DNA of 64,000 nt from an uncultured Bacteroides sp. (GCF_963676325.1 NZ_OY781099.1:3162001-3226000); one strand, 5' to 3'; positions 25,936 to 36,192 are shown, counted from the stretch's first letter. The notes: generated by a model not told the origin, from the sequence alone. Made by a program: numbers and translations.

Positions 25936-28227
25936 TTACATCTCAGAATGCGGACGGGCATCCGGAGATGTGCCCCAGGAAGAAGGTTTATTTCCCATCT
26001 CAATTACTAATTTTCCGCCATTCATAATATCCTTATATTGGATATATGACTTTGGATAATCTTTTCCGTTCAGTGTCGTTTTCTGGATATACTTATTTTC
26101 GGCACTGTTATTGATAACATTCATAGTAAATGTCTTATTATTGCCTACTTTGATTGTTGCATTGTTTATCACTGGGCTCCCGAATACAAAACATCCATTT
26201 GAAGGGTTTACAGGATAAAATCCTAATGCTGAGAAAACATACCAGGCCGACATCTGGCCGACATCCTCATTACCACAAAGGCCATCAAAGCGGTCTGTAT
26301 ACAATGTGTTCATTATCTCACGTACCTTATCGGCTGTTTTCCATGGCTGTCCTACATAAGCATACATATAGGTTATATGGTGACTGGGTTCGTTACCGTG
26401 TGCATATTGTCCGATCAAACCGCTGATATCAGGTGAAGCGTCTTTCCCCAAATCACCTTTAGCAAGGAACAAAGAGTCTAGTTTTGAGGTAAATACTTTT
26501 TCTCCTCCAAAGAGTCCGATCAGGCCTTCGACATCCTGAGGTACCAACCAGGTATATTGCCAGGCATTCCCTTCGGTATAGTCGTTCTGGCGGTGAATAG
26601 AGGTGAAAGGGTTGAAAGGAGTTCTCCAGGTATTATCGTTTATACGTCCTCGGGCAAATCCGGTCTGAGCATCAAAGTAATTCTTATAATTCTTTCCTCG
26701 CTTATCAAAGTATTTATAGTCTTCTCCAAGGCCTTCTTTCTTTGCTACTTGTCCGACACTCCAGTCAGCAATGGCATATTCCATCCCCATAGCAACGGAT
26801 TCAACTGTGCTATCTGCAGGGATAAATCCATACTTCTTTACATAATTTAAGCCTCTTCCGTTCAGCATCATGGTATTCTTCATGGCCTCATATGCCAGAT
26901 TCTTATCAAAGCCCTTTATTCCTTTTAAGCAGGCATCAGCTACTACAGGAACAGCGGGGCAACCAACCATACAATACGTTTCATTACCCATCAGGTGCCA
27001 TACAGGAAGCTCTCCTTGTTGCTGGTAAATAGCCAGCATCGTATTCACAAAGTCACCAACTCTTTCAGGTTGAAGAATTGTAAAAAGAGGATGCGCGGCA
27101 CGATATGTATCCCACAAAGAGAAGGTTGTATAGTTTGAAAAAGAAGCATTCTTATGTATCTTTTTATCGGCGCCAAGATAGTCTTTATTTCTATCACTGA
27201 ACAAAGAAGGGGCGATCATGGTATGATACAAGGCAGTATAGAAAGTCTTCATGCGTGCTATGTTATCGGCTTTGATTGTCACCTTGCTTAATTCATTATT
27301 CCAGGCTTCATCTGCCTTTGATACTGTTTTATTAAAATTCCAGTCTGGAAGTTCTGCTGTCATATTGTCTTTGGCATTTTCTATGCTTACCGGAGATATG
27401 GCTACTTTTACCATAATTTTCTCATTGGCCTGTGTACGGAAATTGGCGACCCCGTAAACTCTTTGTGCTTTCAGTGATCTACCGGGTTTAACTGAAGTTG
27501 TGTCTGAGACGGTAAAACTCTTGAATGGCTTTGAAAAACGGGCATAAAAATAGATGCACTGATCCTTTGCCCATCCTTTTGAGTATCGATAACCGGATAC
27601 TGTACTGTCATTCTCGGCTGTGATGTATGTCTCAACCGGACTATCCCAGCCAATTCCCTGCTCCAGGTTAATGATAATTCCCGCATTCCCTGATTTGGGG
27701 TAGCTATATTTGTGAAAACCTACCCGTTGAGTGGCAGTCAGTTCCACATTAATATTGTAACGTTTCAGGTGAACCGAATAATATCCCGGACGGGCAACTT
27801 CCTGTTTGTGAGAAAAGAGTGACAGATAACCACTCTCCGGATGAGCAAGGGTCCCTTTGGCACATTTCACCTTTCCTATAACTGGCATCAGGGAGATATC
27901 TCCCAGATCTCCAATTCCGGTGCCGCTGAGGTGAGTGTGGGAAAAACCTACAATGGTGGAGTCGGCATAATTATATCCTGAACACCAGTCCCATCCTTGT
28001 GTCAGATTAACAGGACCAAGCTGAACTGCTCCAAAAGGAACATTGGCTCCCAGAAATACATGACCATGTAATCCGGTTCCGATATATGGATCAACATAAC
28101 GTGTTAGGTTCTCTATACAACGGTTCTTTTTAACTTGTTTACCAAAACTGGGCTGAACAAAAGATAAAACCAAAAAGCAAACAATAAAGCTCTTCAGAAA
28201 ATCTATAAACAAACTTCTATCTCTCAT
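25936..28227 (-). CDS. GH92 exo-alpha-mannosidase
   Basis: This 763-residue secreted enzyme is a calcium-dependent inverting alpha-mannosidase of GH92. A signal peptide (ending near SFGK) is followed by the N-terminal beta-sandwich with YVDPYIGTGLHGHVFLGANVPFG, QGWDWCSGYNY and GFSHTHLSGTG, then the (alpha/alpha)6 domain with SLWDTYRAAHPLFT, HLMGNETYCMVGCPAVPV and GNEDVGQMSAWYV. GH92 enzymes trim alpha-mannose from N-glycans and yeast mannan. It is the first gene of the three-hydrolase operon, which follows the SusC/SusD pair after a terminator and a degraded gene. Confidence 0.93.
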   Translation of the reverse strand: MRDRSLFIDFLKSFIVCFLVLSFVQPSFGKQVKKNRCIENLTRYVDPYIGTGLHGHVFLGANVPFGAVQLGPVNLTQGWDWCSGYNYADSTIVGFSHTHLSGTGIGDLGDISLMPVIGKVKCAKGTLAHPESGYLSLFSHKQEVARPGYYSVHLKRYNINVELTATQRVGFHKYSYPKSGNAGIIINLEQGIGWDSPVETYITAENDSTVSGYRYSKGWAKDQCIYFYARFSKPFKSFTVSDTTSVKPGRSLKAQRVYGVANFRTQANEKIMVKVAISPVSIENAKDNMTAELPDWNFNKTVSKADEAWNNELSKVTIKADNIARMKTFYTALYHTMIAPSLFSDRNKDYLGADKKIHKNASFSNYTTFSLWDTYRAAHPLFTILQPERVGDFVNTMLAIYQQQGELPVWHLMGNETYCMVGCPAVPVVADACLKGIKGFDKNLAYEAMKNTMMLNGRGLNYVKKYGFIPADSTVESVAMGMEYAIADWSVGQVAKKEGLGEDYKYFDKRGKNYKNYFDAQTGFARGRINDNTWRTPFNPFTSIHRQNDYTEGNAWQYTWLVPQDVEGLIGLFGGEKVFTSKLDSLFLAKGDLGKDASPDISGLIGQYAHGNEPSHHITYMYAYVGQPWKTADKVREIMNTLYTDRFDGLCGNEDVGQMSAWYVFSALGFYPVNPSNGCFVFGSPVINNATIKVGNNKTFTMNVINNSAENKYIQKTTLNGKDYPKSYIQYKDIMNGGKLVIEMGNKPSSWGTSPDARPHSEM

Positions 28228-28262
28228 AATATGTTTCTTTAAATATTTCTATATTTACAAAA

Positions 28263-28524
28263 TCATTCAATAGCAACCTTACTATTTCGTTCAGTCCAAT
28301 CTTCCGAACATAAATACCACGACTCAAATATTACGAGTACGGAATATATATCCCAATTAATTATCATTCCATTTATTTGTGCCGCTATAATCCAGTTTGT
28401 TTCTAACAAATGAATTCTACGGTCACTCTTACTTAGTAGACAGATTACACACATTAAACTGAGCAAACATCCCGACTGAAGTCAGGACAAATATAATAAA
28501 TATGGCTAATATTTTATATCCCAT
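28263..28524 (-). pseudogene. Possible remnant of a small secreted-protein gene
   Basis: Read on the minus strand from 28524, the frame starts with a clear signal peptide (MGYKILAIFIIFVLTSVGMFAQ), runs ten more residues and stops. In the same frame, beyond more stops, the stretches FVRNKLDYSGTNKWNDN, LGYIFRTRNI and VVFMFGRLD still look protein-like. This suggests a small exported protein decayed by several nonsense changes. The 67-codon ORF called in another frame over 28263-28466 looks spurious. The stretch lies between the SusD terminator and GH92. I cannot name the parent family. Confidence 0.4.
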
Positions 28525-28657
28525 AACATACGTTTTTATATTGATTGCAGTAATCAATACACTTTCTTCTTTAAACTTATATGCTGGATCCTGGTTAATA
28601 GCTTACACTAATGCATCTTATACAATACCTTTGTTATTAATTAGAAGCCTATTAATA

Positions 28658-28691
28658 AAGTAAGCTTGCCTTCTGTGGGGCAAGCTTACTT
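28658..28691 (-). terminator. Terminator after SusC-SusD
   Basis: The perfect 13-bp stem AAGTAAGCTTGCC (28658-28670) and its complement (28679-28691) with an 8-nt loop lies 11 bp after the susD stop, followed on the minus strand by TTTATT. It separates SusC/SusD from the hydrolase genes. Confidence 0.85.
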
Positions 28692-28701
28692 ATTAAATTA
28701 T

Positions 28702-30297
28702 TTATTTTACATCCCAGAATATCTTTGTGGTTCTGTTATCCTTAGCTTGTACGGCAGCATAGTTTTCAGAATTGTTAGATTTTTCTCCAGATGGATAAAC
28801 TAAACGGGTTGGAGGTGTATCATAACCTGACAGTTTCCCAGTTGAAGGGAACGTTAACTGAGGATACTTTGTCCTTCGATATTCAGACCAAGCTTGAGTT
28901 GACTGTAACCATCCAAAATGCAACCATTTCTGTACCCAGATCTTTGCTAACTTTTCATCATTGGTTCCTGTATAGGCAACTCTTGAAGTAACAAAGTCAT
29001 TAATTTCACTATCAGATGGCTTAGATACAATTTTTAGACCTGATGTATTTAAGTTATTTAAATAATAGTAGAATGATACAGACTGTTTTACTGCAGTTTC
29101 ATAAGCTGTTTTTGCATTAGTTGTGCTTCCCCAGCGTTGATAAGCTTCTGCTTTTAAGAAATTAACTTCCGGAGCCGTAATAACTACACCTGGCATAGCT
29201 TTGTTCTGAAGAAAAGTTGCAGAATCAAGAATAGCATAATACATATAATTGCCTTCTACAAACGAAGAGGTCGCATCTATAGGCATTGCTTTGTACTCTT
29301 TATTAGGAACAAAAACATTGTTAACAGTTGTACCATACTTATCAAAAAACACATCCATACGAGGATCATTAACCGGCTTCATAACTGTATTTAACATATA
29401 ATCCGGAGCATAATGACTTGGAAGTTCTGTTAAAGCATTATTTAAGTTATCTGTATAAGTCTTTAATGGCTGTAACAAAATATCTGTTGACGCAGGTGCA
29501 TAGTTTCCATCGTTTGAGCCATCTACCAATGGATAAGTAGAACTGTTGCTCAACATATCCAAAACAGCAGTTTTAGCAGTATTTTCATCTTGATTTGATA
29601 TTCTCATTAGCAAACGCAGGCGAATTGAATTTGCATAACGTTGCCATTTACTTACATTTCCACTCAACATGATATCATATTTACTAAAACTAGTGCTTGT
29701 AGATGCAGTGCTAAAATAAGTAGCAGCATCTTTTAATCCAGCAACAAAAGTTGTATACAACTCTTTCTGATCGTCAAATTTAGCATTTGAAATCGAACTG
29801 GTTGTTTCCATACTTCCGGCTTCACTAAAAGGTATATCTCCCCAAAGATCAACCATTTGAGAAGCTTGATCATATAGAACAATGCGTGCAGCCTGCAAAT
29901 AAATTTCTTGAGATTTTTTATCAGCATCTGAAAGAGAATTATATGCAACTTCCATTGCTCTGTACATAGCAAGAATTCCACTTCCATTAGAATTAGGACT
30001 ATAGAAATTATTCCAGTACTGTTCCGTATATCCGTCTGCTTGCTGATAAGAAGATGAATTGTTTGTAAAGTATGCAGTTTGTGAATAAACAGCAGGCTGC
30101 ATCAATAAGAAAGTTCTTACATTCCAATATGAAGGACGAACTCTGTCATTGTTTAAAACTGCTGTAAAGAAACCTGGTATATTAGCCTGAGTAGATGTCT
30201 CCGGGTTATAATACTTTTCTTCTAATTGATTTGTACAGCTGCTAAAAAGGATTACTATTACTAACAGCAGTCCCCCTATTATTGATTTCTTATTCAT
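28702..30297 (-). CDS. SusD/RagB-like outer-membrane glycan-binding lipoprotein
   Basis: This 531-residue lipoprotein has a signal ending in the lipobox FSSC. It belongs to the SusD-like group with QPAVYSQTAYF, then the TPR-like helices holding ARIVLYDQASQMVDLWGDIPFSEA, and PEVNFLKAEAYQRWG, features shared by SusD-like proteins. SusD caps the SusC channel and binds glycan at the cell surface. The gene starts 10 bp after the susC stop, and both serve the mannan/N-glycan locus with GH92, GH2 and GH125. Confidence 0.9.
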   Translation of the reverse strand: MNKKSIIGGLLLVIVILFSSCTNQLEEKYYNPETSTQANIPGFFTAVLNNDRVRPSYWNVRTFLLMQPAVYSQTAYFTNNSSSYQQADGYTEQYWNNFYSPNSNGSGILAMYRAMEVAYNSLSDADKKSQEIYLQAARIVLYDQASQMVDLWGDIPFSEAGSMETTSSISNAKFDDQKELYTTFVAGLKDAATYFSTASTSTSFSKYDIMLSGNVSKWQRYANSIRLRLLMRISNQDENTAKTAVLDMLSNSSTYPLVDGSNDGNYAPASTDILLQPLKTYTDNLNNALTELPSHYAPDYMLNTVMKPVNDPRMDVFFDKYGTTVNNVFVPNKEYKAMPIDATSSFVEGNYMYYAILDSATFLQNKAMPGVVITAPEVNFLKAEAYQRWGSTTNAKTAYETAVKQSVSFYYYLNNLNTSGLKIVSKPSDSEINDFVTSRVAYTGTNDEKLAKIWVQKWLHFGWLQSTQAWSEYRRTKYPQLTFPSTGKLSGYDTPPTRLVYPSGEKSNNSENYAAVQAKDNRTTKIFWDVK

Positions 30298-30307
30298 AAT
30301 TCAATTA

Positions 30308-33300
30308 TTAAAAGTTAGCACTTAAAGAAAATCCAAGACTTCTTGATGAAGCTGTTGACCCTACATCTACACCCTGTGACCACCATTTATTACCAAGAGG
30401 TGCTTCTGGATCTATGTTTTCAAGTGTTCTCCACAAGTAGAATAAGTTTCTACCTATTAAGGATACTTTAACATTGTTCATACATAGTTTCTTGCAAATA
30501 GAAACAGGTACTCGATAACTTAAACTAACTTCACGAAGTTTAATATAGCTGTTATTATATACAGAACCTTTTTCATTCCATGCGTCGTATCCCCAACCAA
30601 ATGTATTCATGTAATATGTTGCTGCATCAATTACTTTGGTATTAGCTTGTCCTGTAGTTTGATTAACTCCATCAAGTAATACACCATCGTGGTATGTAGT
30701 ACTTCCTGATGTATAGGTAAGGCCTCCATGCTCAGCATCACGATATTGCATTGTGTTTTCAAACATACCTGCTCCCATCATGTATTTTGTTGGATTTGAA
30801 ACCATTTTACCACCAAGCCTATAGTCGATAGTAAAATCAAGAGCCAGATTCTTATACATTAAAGTATTTGAAAAACCGCCAACAGCTTTAGGCATTATAT
30901 TACCAACTTTATCATACTTGGTCTTGTCAATAACATATAAACCATCATCGTTAATAATGTACTTTCCTTGAGCATTTGTTGCACGAGAATAAGCATAAAT
31001 ATTACCAAGTTCTTCACCAGCTTTTGCAACAATTCTCAAAGCAGATTGTTCTGAATCGTAGAAAACAATTTGGGGTACACCTGGAGCAAGAGAATTTACT
31101 TTTGATTTATTAAAACTGATGTTAAAACGTGTCATCCATTTAAATGTTCCATTCAAAGGAGTTGCATTAAATGCCATTTCAAGACCTTTACTCCCTATTT
31201 CTCCTACATTTACAATTTGACTTATTGCTCCTACTGAAGCAGCAGTCGATAAATCCATTATCTGATTCTTAACGGTATTGCTATAGAAACTAACATCAAA
31301 ACCTATTCTATCCTCAAAAAATCTGGTCTCTAATCCTATTTCTCTTTCATACTTTGTTTCTGCTTTAAGATTATTATTTCCGTAAGAAGAAGATAGGACT
31401 AAAGATGGCACAGATCCATTGATTGTTTGCAATGCATTTTGAGTATAAGCTATATTAGAAACATACATTGGAGCAGAATTACCAACGATGCCATAAGAAG
31501 CTCTTAGTTTAGCATAACTTATATCTTTAGGAAGTTTAAATGCATCAGATACAACAAAACTTCCATTTACAGAAGGATAGAAGAAACTATTATTTTTAGG
31601 AGGTAATGTTGATGAATATTCTTTACGAGCTGTTCCTTCTAAGAATAGATAATCATGATAGCTAAGATTCAAAATTCCCAAATATGCATATTTTAACAAC
31701 TCTTGTCTTTTTGCACTACTGCTCAAAATGCCATATGAGTTATTTAAAGTAAACCAATTTTCAGTAATTAATCCTTGAGTTGTGGAACTGCTTTGATCTT
31801 TATAATTTTCAGAACGTCCCTGATATCCTAAACTGGCAGTATAATTAAATTTGGAACCAATTTTATTTGCATAAGAAAGTAAAGCATCTCCATAAAGAAT
31901 TGAATATACCCCTTTTGTTACACTGTATCCGCCGGTACTGTTGTCTGATGAATTGAAAGAAACAGGGTATTCATTATATTGTTTATTCTCTGTATCTGCT
32001 CCTGTATAATCACTACCAATTCTTCCTCTGAATTTCAAATGATCTATAATGTCCCAATTCAATGTTGCACTGGAGATCATACGATTTTCTGTTTCATCAT
32101 ATTTATTTTTTAATTGCTGCCAAAAGAAATCCAATAAGTTTGTAGCTCTTATATTATATACAAAAGCATCTGATGAACGTTCTGGATGATTATATGTAAC
32201 ATATTTATATCCGTCGGATGTTTGGTATTTGTCAAGCATCAAAGACATATCTTCAGTACGGCTAAAGAAACCTCCATATGATCCTAATACCTGTCCTAAC
32301 TGATATGGACGATTGTGTGTAGTTGTATTAATATAATTGGCAATAATATCCAGTGACATAGACTTAGATATCTTCAAAGTACTGTTCAGGTTAAATGTGT
32401 TTCTAGCTTGTTCGCTACCTCTTTGAGTACCCTTATAGTCCATACGAGTATATGACAATCTATAGTTAAGCTTGTCTGTCTGATTAGACAAGGCTAAATT
32501 CATATTTGAGCTGAATCCGGTTTGATAGATATCTTTGTAATTGTCAGGCTGTGCAGAATAGGAACGAGTTGTGCCATCCCACCATTTAACTTGTTGCCCT
32601 TCCATTTTAGGACCAAAGTTTCCATAAGATCTGAAAAAAGGTCTGTAGCCTGATGGTGAAGAAGAATCTGCGATCCATCCTTCAGCAGTTGCACCTGAGG
32701 CAATATTATCTGCCTTGTCATAACCAGGGCCATATACATTTTGGAATTTAGGAAGGAATGCTACTTGTTCTGCTGTAAGGTTATAATTAAGGTCAACTCC
32801 TAGACCTTTCTCCTTAGAAGCCTTTTTTGTAGTGATAACCACAACACCACTGGCAGCATCAGAACCATACAAGGCAGTAGCACTTGCACCTTTTAAAACG
32901 GTCAGAGATTCAATATCATCAGGATTTATATCCAAAGCTCCATTACCTCTAATACGCTGATCATCCCAATAGTTATTATTATTAGCTCCGCTAGCACCAT
33001 TTTGTCCATCATTTCTGATCATGATTCCATCTACAACATATAAAGGTTGCTGATTAAAGTTCAAAGAGTTAATACCTCTAATTTGTACATTTACCGCACT
33101 ACTTGCACCACCTGGAGCAGTTGTAATTTTTACCCCGGCAGCTTTACCATACAATGCTGATGCAAAGTTGGTATTCCCGGCTTCAGTAAGCTGTTTAGCT
33201 GTGACAGTACTAACTGCATATCCTAAAGCTTTAGCTTGTCTTTGAACACCGACTGGGGCTGTTACCACTACTTCTTGGATTTCATTTACGTTTTCTTTTA

Positions 33301-33931
33301 GTACAACCTTCAATAAATCTGTAGTACTTACTTTTACCAACTCTGTATTATAGCCTACATAAGAAAACTGCAAAGTAGCTCCTACTTTAGCTGAAATAGC
33401 AAAATTACCATTAACATCGGTCAATGTTCCAGTAGTGGTGCCTTTAACCAGAACTGTAACTCCCACCAATGTTTCTCCAGTTGCATCTACAACTTGTCCT
33501 TTTATAGTTATTTTCGCTTGAAGAGGAGTATTAACAGAAGCTTTACCAGCCGCTTTTGAATGATTAATTGAATAAAGTACCACTTGTCTATCTTCAACCT
33601 TATAACCTACAGAACGAGTATCTAGTAGTTTATCAAGAACTTCTGATATATTACCTTTCACAAATGGAACTTTAACCTTTTGATTCAAGTTTATTGTCTT
33701 GTCACTATAAAAGAAAATAAACTCACTGTTACTTTCTATGTCATTCAAGACTTCTTTTATTGTCTTATTCTCTGTCTTCAGATTTAGTTCCGTAATTTCA
33801 CTATAAGAAGAAGAAGAAGAAGCAGAAGCTAAACTTATTCCAATGAACAGGAAAATTACGCTTAATGTCATGATACGAAATATCCTTTTCGAGTCATAAA
33901 CTAAACTTAGGTTAATCAAGTTATTTTTCAT
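30308..33931 (-). CDS. SusC/RagA TonB-dependent transporter with STN signalling domain
   Basis: This 1207-residue outer-membrane receptor imports oligosaccharides with TonB energy. Order: signal segment (about 20-38), STN secretin/TonB short N-terminal domain (about 48-125, LNLKTENKTIKEVLNDIES to VEDRQVVLYS), a carboxypeptidase-D-like domain (about 143-225), the plug with GAASSAVN-like and ATALYGSDAASGVV segments (about 235-375), and a beta-barrel ending in a C-terminal Phe. The STN domain marks receptors that signal to a FecR anti-sigma factor, and such a gene lies directly upstream. SusD follows by 10 bp. Confidence 0.93.
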   Translation of the reverse strand: MKNNLINLSLVYDSKRIFRIMTLSVIFLFIGISLASASSSSSYSEITELNLKTENKTIKEVLNDIESNSEFIFFYSDKTINLNQKVKVPFVKGNISEVLDKLLDTRSVGYKVEDRQVVLYSINHSKAAGKASVNTPLQAKITIKGQVVDATGETLVGVTVLVKGTTTGTLTDVNGNFAISAKVGATLQFSYVGYNTELVKVSTTDLLKVVLKENVNEIQEVVVTAPVGVQRQAKALGYAVSTVTAKQLTEAGNTNFASALYGKAAGVKITTAPGGASSAVNVQIRGINSLNFNQQPLYVVDGIMIRNDGQNGASGANNNNYWDDQRIRGNGALDINPDDIESLTVLKGASATALYGSDAASGVVVITTKKASKEKGLGVDLNYNLTAEQVAFLPKFQNVYGPGYDKADNIASGATAEGWIADSSSPSGYRPFFRSYGNFGPKMEGQQVKWWDGTTRSYSAQPDNYKDIYQTGFSSNMNLALSNQTDKLNYRLSYTRMDYKGTQRGSEQARNTFNLNSTLKISKSMSLDIIANYINTTTHNRPYQLGQVLGSYGGFFSRTEDMSLMLDKYQTSDGYKYVTYNHPERSSDAFVYNIRATNLLDFFWQQLKNKYDETENRMISSATLNWDIIDHLKFRGRIGSDYTGADTENKQYNEYPVSFNSSDNSTGGYSVTKGVYSILYGDALLSYANKIGSKFNYTASLGYQGRSENYKDQSSSTTQGLITENWFTLNNSYGILSSSAKRQELLKYAYLGILNLSYHDYLFLEGTARKEYSSTLPPKNNSFFYPSVNGSFVVSDAFKLPKDISYAKLRASYGIVGNSAPMYVSNIAYTQNALQTINGSVPSLVLSSSYGNNNLKAETKYEREIGLETRFFEDRIGFDVSFYSNTVKNQIMDLSTAASVGAISQIVNVGEIGSKGLEMAFNATPLNGTFKWMTRFNISFNKSKVNSLAPGVPQIVFYDSEQSALRIVAKAGEELGNIYAYSRATNAQGKYIINDDGLYVIDKTKYDKVGNIMPKAVGGFSNTLMYKNLALDFTIDYRLGGKMVSNPTKYMMGAGMFENTMQYRDAEHGGLTYTSGSTTYHDGVLLDGVNQTTGQANTKVIDAATYYMNTFGWGYDAWNEKGSVYNNSYIKLREVSLSYRVPVSICKKLCMNNVKVSLIGRNLFYLWRTLENIDPEAPLGNKWWSQGVDVGSTASSRSLGFSLSANF

Positions 33932-34048
33932 ACGTTACGTTTTAATTAAAAATTTGATTAGAGGTTATGGCCAAGAAGAAACTAAAAAGTCAGACTTCTT
34001 GACTGTGAACTTTTAGGTTTAATTTTTATCCACTCATAATTATTTATT

Positions 34049-35272
34049 TTAAGGTGTAACATCTATTTTTAGACTATTATTTTTCATTCTGTACTTTACC
34101 GGAGCTGTAGTTGCAACTACGTTGAGTACATTTTCTATATCATTTTTCAAGTCAAGTTTTCCACTTACACGGATATTGTCCGTTTCAAGAGCATTAAATT
34201 CAATTGGAATATCATAGTATCTTTGTAATTTTATTAACACATTACTTAACTTTTCACTTCTAAAATGCAAGAAACCGTATTTCCAGCATATATAATTATA
34301 AACATCTACGTTTTCAACTATTGCTTTATTCTTTGCTTTCTGATATTCGTATATCTGGTTCGGTATAATCTTCCGTTTCACTCCAATCTTCTCATTATCT
34401 ACTGAAACTGAACCTATTACTAATACAACCGATTGAACATCATCATTTTTATATGCTGAAACATTAAAACTTGTTCCCAAAACCTTTACATTCATTTGGT
34501 CTGTCTTAACAAAAAAAGGGACCTTCTCATTTCTGGTTACTTTTAAATAGATTTCACCATCAATATAAATTTCCCGTTTTTTTTCTTTAAAAACTGAAGG
34601 ATAAATTAGACGACTACCAGAATTTACACAAGCCCTGGTACCATCACTGAATTTCACATCCAGAGTTTTCCCATAAGGTACTATTAACTGATTTAAGCGT
34701 TCTCTATTTTTACTTCCAGCCTTATCCTGACAAATCTTAAGAGTTCCAATATACACATTCCCACTTTTGTCATATACAATATTGGATTTATCATCAACAA
34801 TCACAACCCGATTATCTGAAAGTATCAAGTGAATATCTTTCGATTTATCCACATTTACAATCTGACTTATCGCAGACTGATAATCAGTCTTTATATCATA
34901 CACATCTACATTTATAATGAAATAGGATATCCCTAGAATTATAGCCAATACAACAGCAATAGATATTCTAAACCAAGGAATTAGATAAAAAGGAGTTTTT
35001 TTACCTCCACTTTTAAATAAGATATTGTTCCAAATCATATTCTTTTCTTCCAGTGAAAGACTTCGCTCATCCACTTGAAGATTCTTTATCATTCTTTTAA
35101 GCTGTAAAATATCGTTTTTTCTATTTGGATCATTTCTCATTATTTTATTCCAATACAAATCCAAATCAGCAGAAGGACAAATTACCCATTGAATAAATTT
35201 ATCATCTTCTATTAAATCACGCATATATTTTATTCTTTTGTCTATCATTCTATTAAGTAATTTATTAGACAT
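34049..35272 (-). CDS. FecR-type anti-sigma factor
   Basis: This 407-residue inner-membrane protein has a cytoplasmic N-terminal part (1-98), one membrane span (about 101-121) and a periplasmic FecR domain: LIVPYGKTLDVKFSDGTRACVNSGSRLIYP, VKVLGTSFNVSAY and the C-terminal DUF4974-like part with LRVSGKLDLK-type sequence near the end. It holds the ECF sigma factor inactive until SusC, through its STN domain, signals that glycan is present. It lies between the sigma gene (151 bp upstream, with a hairpin in the gap) and susC (117 bp downstream). Confidence 0.9.
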   Translation of the reverse strand: MSNKLLNRMIDKRIKYMRDLIEDDKFIQWVICPSADLDLYWNKIMRNDPNRKNDILQLKRMIKNLQVDERSLSLEEKNMIWNNILFKSGGKKTPFYLIPWFRISIAVVLAIILGISYFIINVDVYDIKTDYQSAISQIVNVDKSKDIHLILSDNRVVIVDDKSNIVYDKSGNVYIGTLKICQDKAGSKNRERLNQLIVPYGKTLDVKFSDGTRACVNSGSRLIYPSVFKEKKREIYIDGEIYLKVTRNEKVPFFVKTDQMNVKVLGTSFNVSAYKNDDVQSVVLVIGSVSVDNEKIGVKRKIIPNQIYEYQKAKNKAIVENVDVYNYICWKYGFLHFRSEKLSNVLIKLQRYYDIPIEFNALETDNIRVSGKLDLKNDIENVLNVVATTAPVKYRMKNNSLKIDVTP

Positions 35273-35289
35273 ATATTAATAAAAAATGC

Positions 35290-35324
35290 GCCGTCTTCTT
35301 ATTAACATATAATAAGGAAACGGC
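35290..35324 (-). terminator. Hairpin between sigma factor and anti-sigma genes
   Basis: Arms 35290-35304 and 35310-35324 pair over 15 bp with two mismatches around ACATA, and a T-rich run follows on the minus strand (TTTTTTATT) just before the FecR start. It could terminate most sigma-gene transcripts and set the sigma to anti-sigma ratio. Confidence 0.6.
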
Positions 35325-35423
35325 ACGTTTTTTTATTATGTACTCAACATACTCTAAAAAAATGTATTTTCAATGGAAAATTTAACTTTTTACTACTTAA
35401 TAAATATATTTAAAAATCCTATT

Positions 35424-36005
35424 TTAAAGAAAAAATAAAAATACAGCGAAATCCATTTCAGCTCTTATCTTCTCTACAGCTCTGTGAATTAGATTTCTAA
35501 CCGATTGATAATTAATATTAAGCAATTGCGAAATTTCTTCATATGTAAGTTCTGACTGGTAATGCAGGTAAATAGCCTCTTTCTGTCTAGGAGTAAGGAA
35601 ACTCATTGCTTTATTAAAGATCTCTATTATTTCTTCATCCATTTCCTGTTCATCTATAGGTTCAAACTTATAGTCTACTAAAAATGGTAGATCTTCATTA
35701 GGCAAATACATTATCCTTTCATTTTTACTGCCAAGAACATCTGCTATTCTATTTTTTAAAGATTTAAATAAATAAAGCAATGGATTGTCTGTAAAGGATA
35801 AGTTAGAGCGGTTTTTATATAACTTAATAAATAATTCTTGGATACAGTCTTTTACCAAACCTTCATCAGATATAAATTTCATTCCGTAACGAAAAAGAGG
35901 ATCAGAATAAAGATTGAATAGAGCAGAAAAAGCCTTTTCGTTACCAGCTCTGAAATCGTTCCATAACAGTGTCGGGTTATCTCTATATCTTTCTAAATTA
36001 TTCAT
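35424..36005 (-). CDS. ECF-type RNA polymerase sigma factor
   Basis: This 193-residue sigma-70 family factor has region 2 with AFSALFNLYSDPLFRYGMKFI and VKDCIQELFIKLYKN, and region 4 with FLTPRQKEAIYLHYQSELTYEEISQLLNI, the standard helix-turn-helix. It should turn on the SusC/SusD and hydrolase genes when released by the FecR protein. The ORF opens at 36059, but the promoter box at 36025-36032 lies inside that extension and MNNLERYRDN at 36005 is the natural start. Gene order sigma, FecR, SusC, SusD is typical of loci for host or fungal glycans. Confidence 0.93.
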   Translation of the reverse strand: MNNLERYRDNPTLLWNDFRAGNEKAFSALFNLYSDPLFRYGMKFISDEGLVKDCIQELFIKLYKNRSNLSFTDNPLLYLFKSLKNRIADVLGSKNERIMYLPNEDLPFLVDYKFEPIDEQEMDEEIIEIFNKAMSFLTPRQKEAIYLHYQSELTYEEISQLLNINYQSVRNLIHRAVEKIRAEMDFAVFLFFL

Positions 36006-36024
36006 TACTAAAAGTTGATTTTCG

Positions 36025-36032
36025 CAAATATA
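36025..36032 (-). promoter_or_regulatory. -7 promoter box for the ECF sigma gene
   Basis: TATATTTG on the minus strand fits TAnnTTTG and is 20 bp before the ATG at 36005. Confidence 0.6.
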
Positions 36033-36093
36033 ACAATAAATTGAATATCTCTTCCACAATTGCTACTTTTATAAAAACGTTTTCAATCAGAAT

Positions 36094-36130
36094 GAGAAAA
36101 AAAATTAAAACAACATTTTTAATTTTTCTC
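36094..36130 (-). terminator. AT-rich hairpin at the end of the six-gene cassette
   Basis: GAG plus an A-run plus TTAAAA (36094-36110) can pair with TTTTTAATTTTTCTC (36116-36130), with a few bulged A. It lies about 60 bp upstream of the sigma-gene box and beyond the end of the cassette on its minus strand side. The stem is weak because it is almost all A-T. Confidence 0.35.
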
Positions 36131-36192
36131 AGCAGTATATTAAGATTACACAAGTCCCAACTAAAGAACGATATGCAGAAAAATAAATAAAA

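Noticed and set aside
28263..28466. 67-codon minus-strand ORF upstream of GH92
   Set aside because: No domain or ribosome site; the signal-peptide frame starting at 28524 explains the stretch better as a degraded gene.
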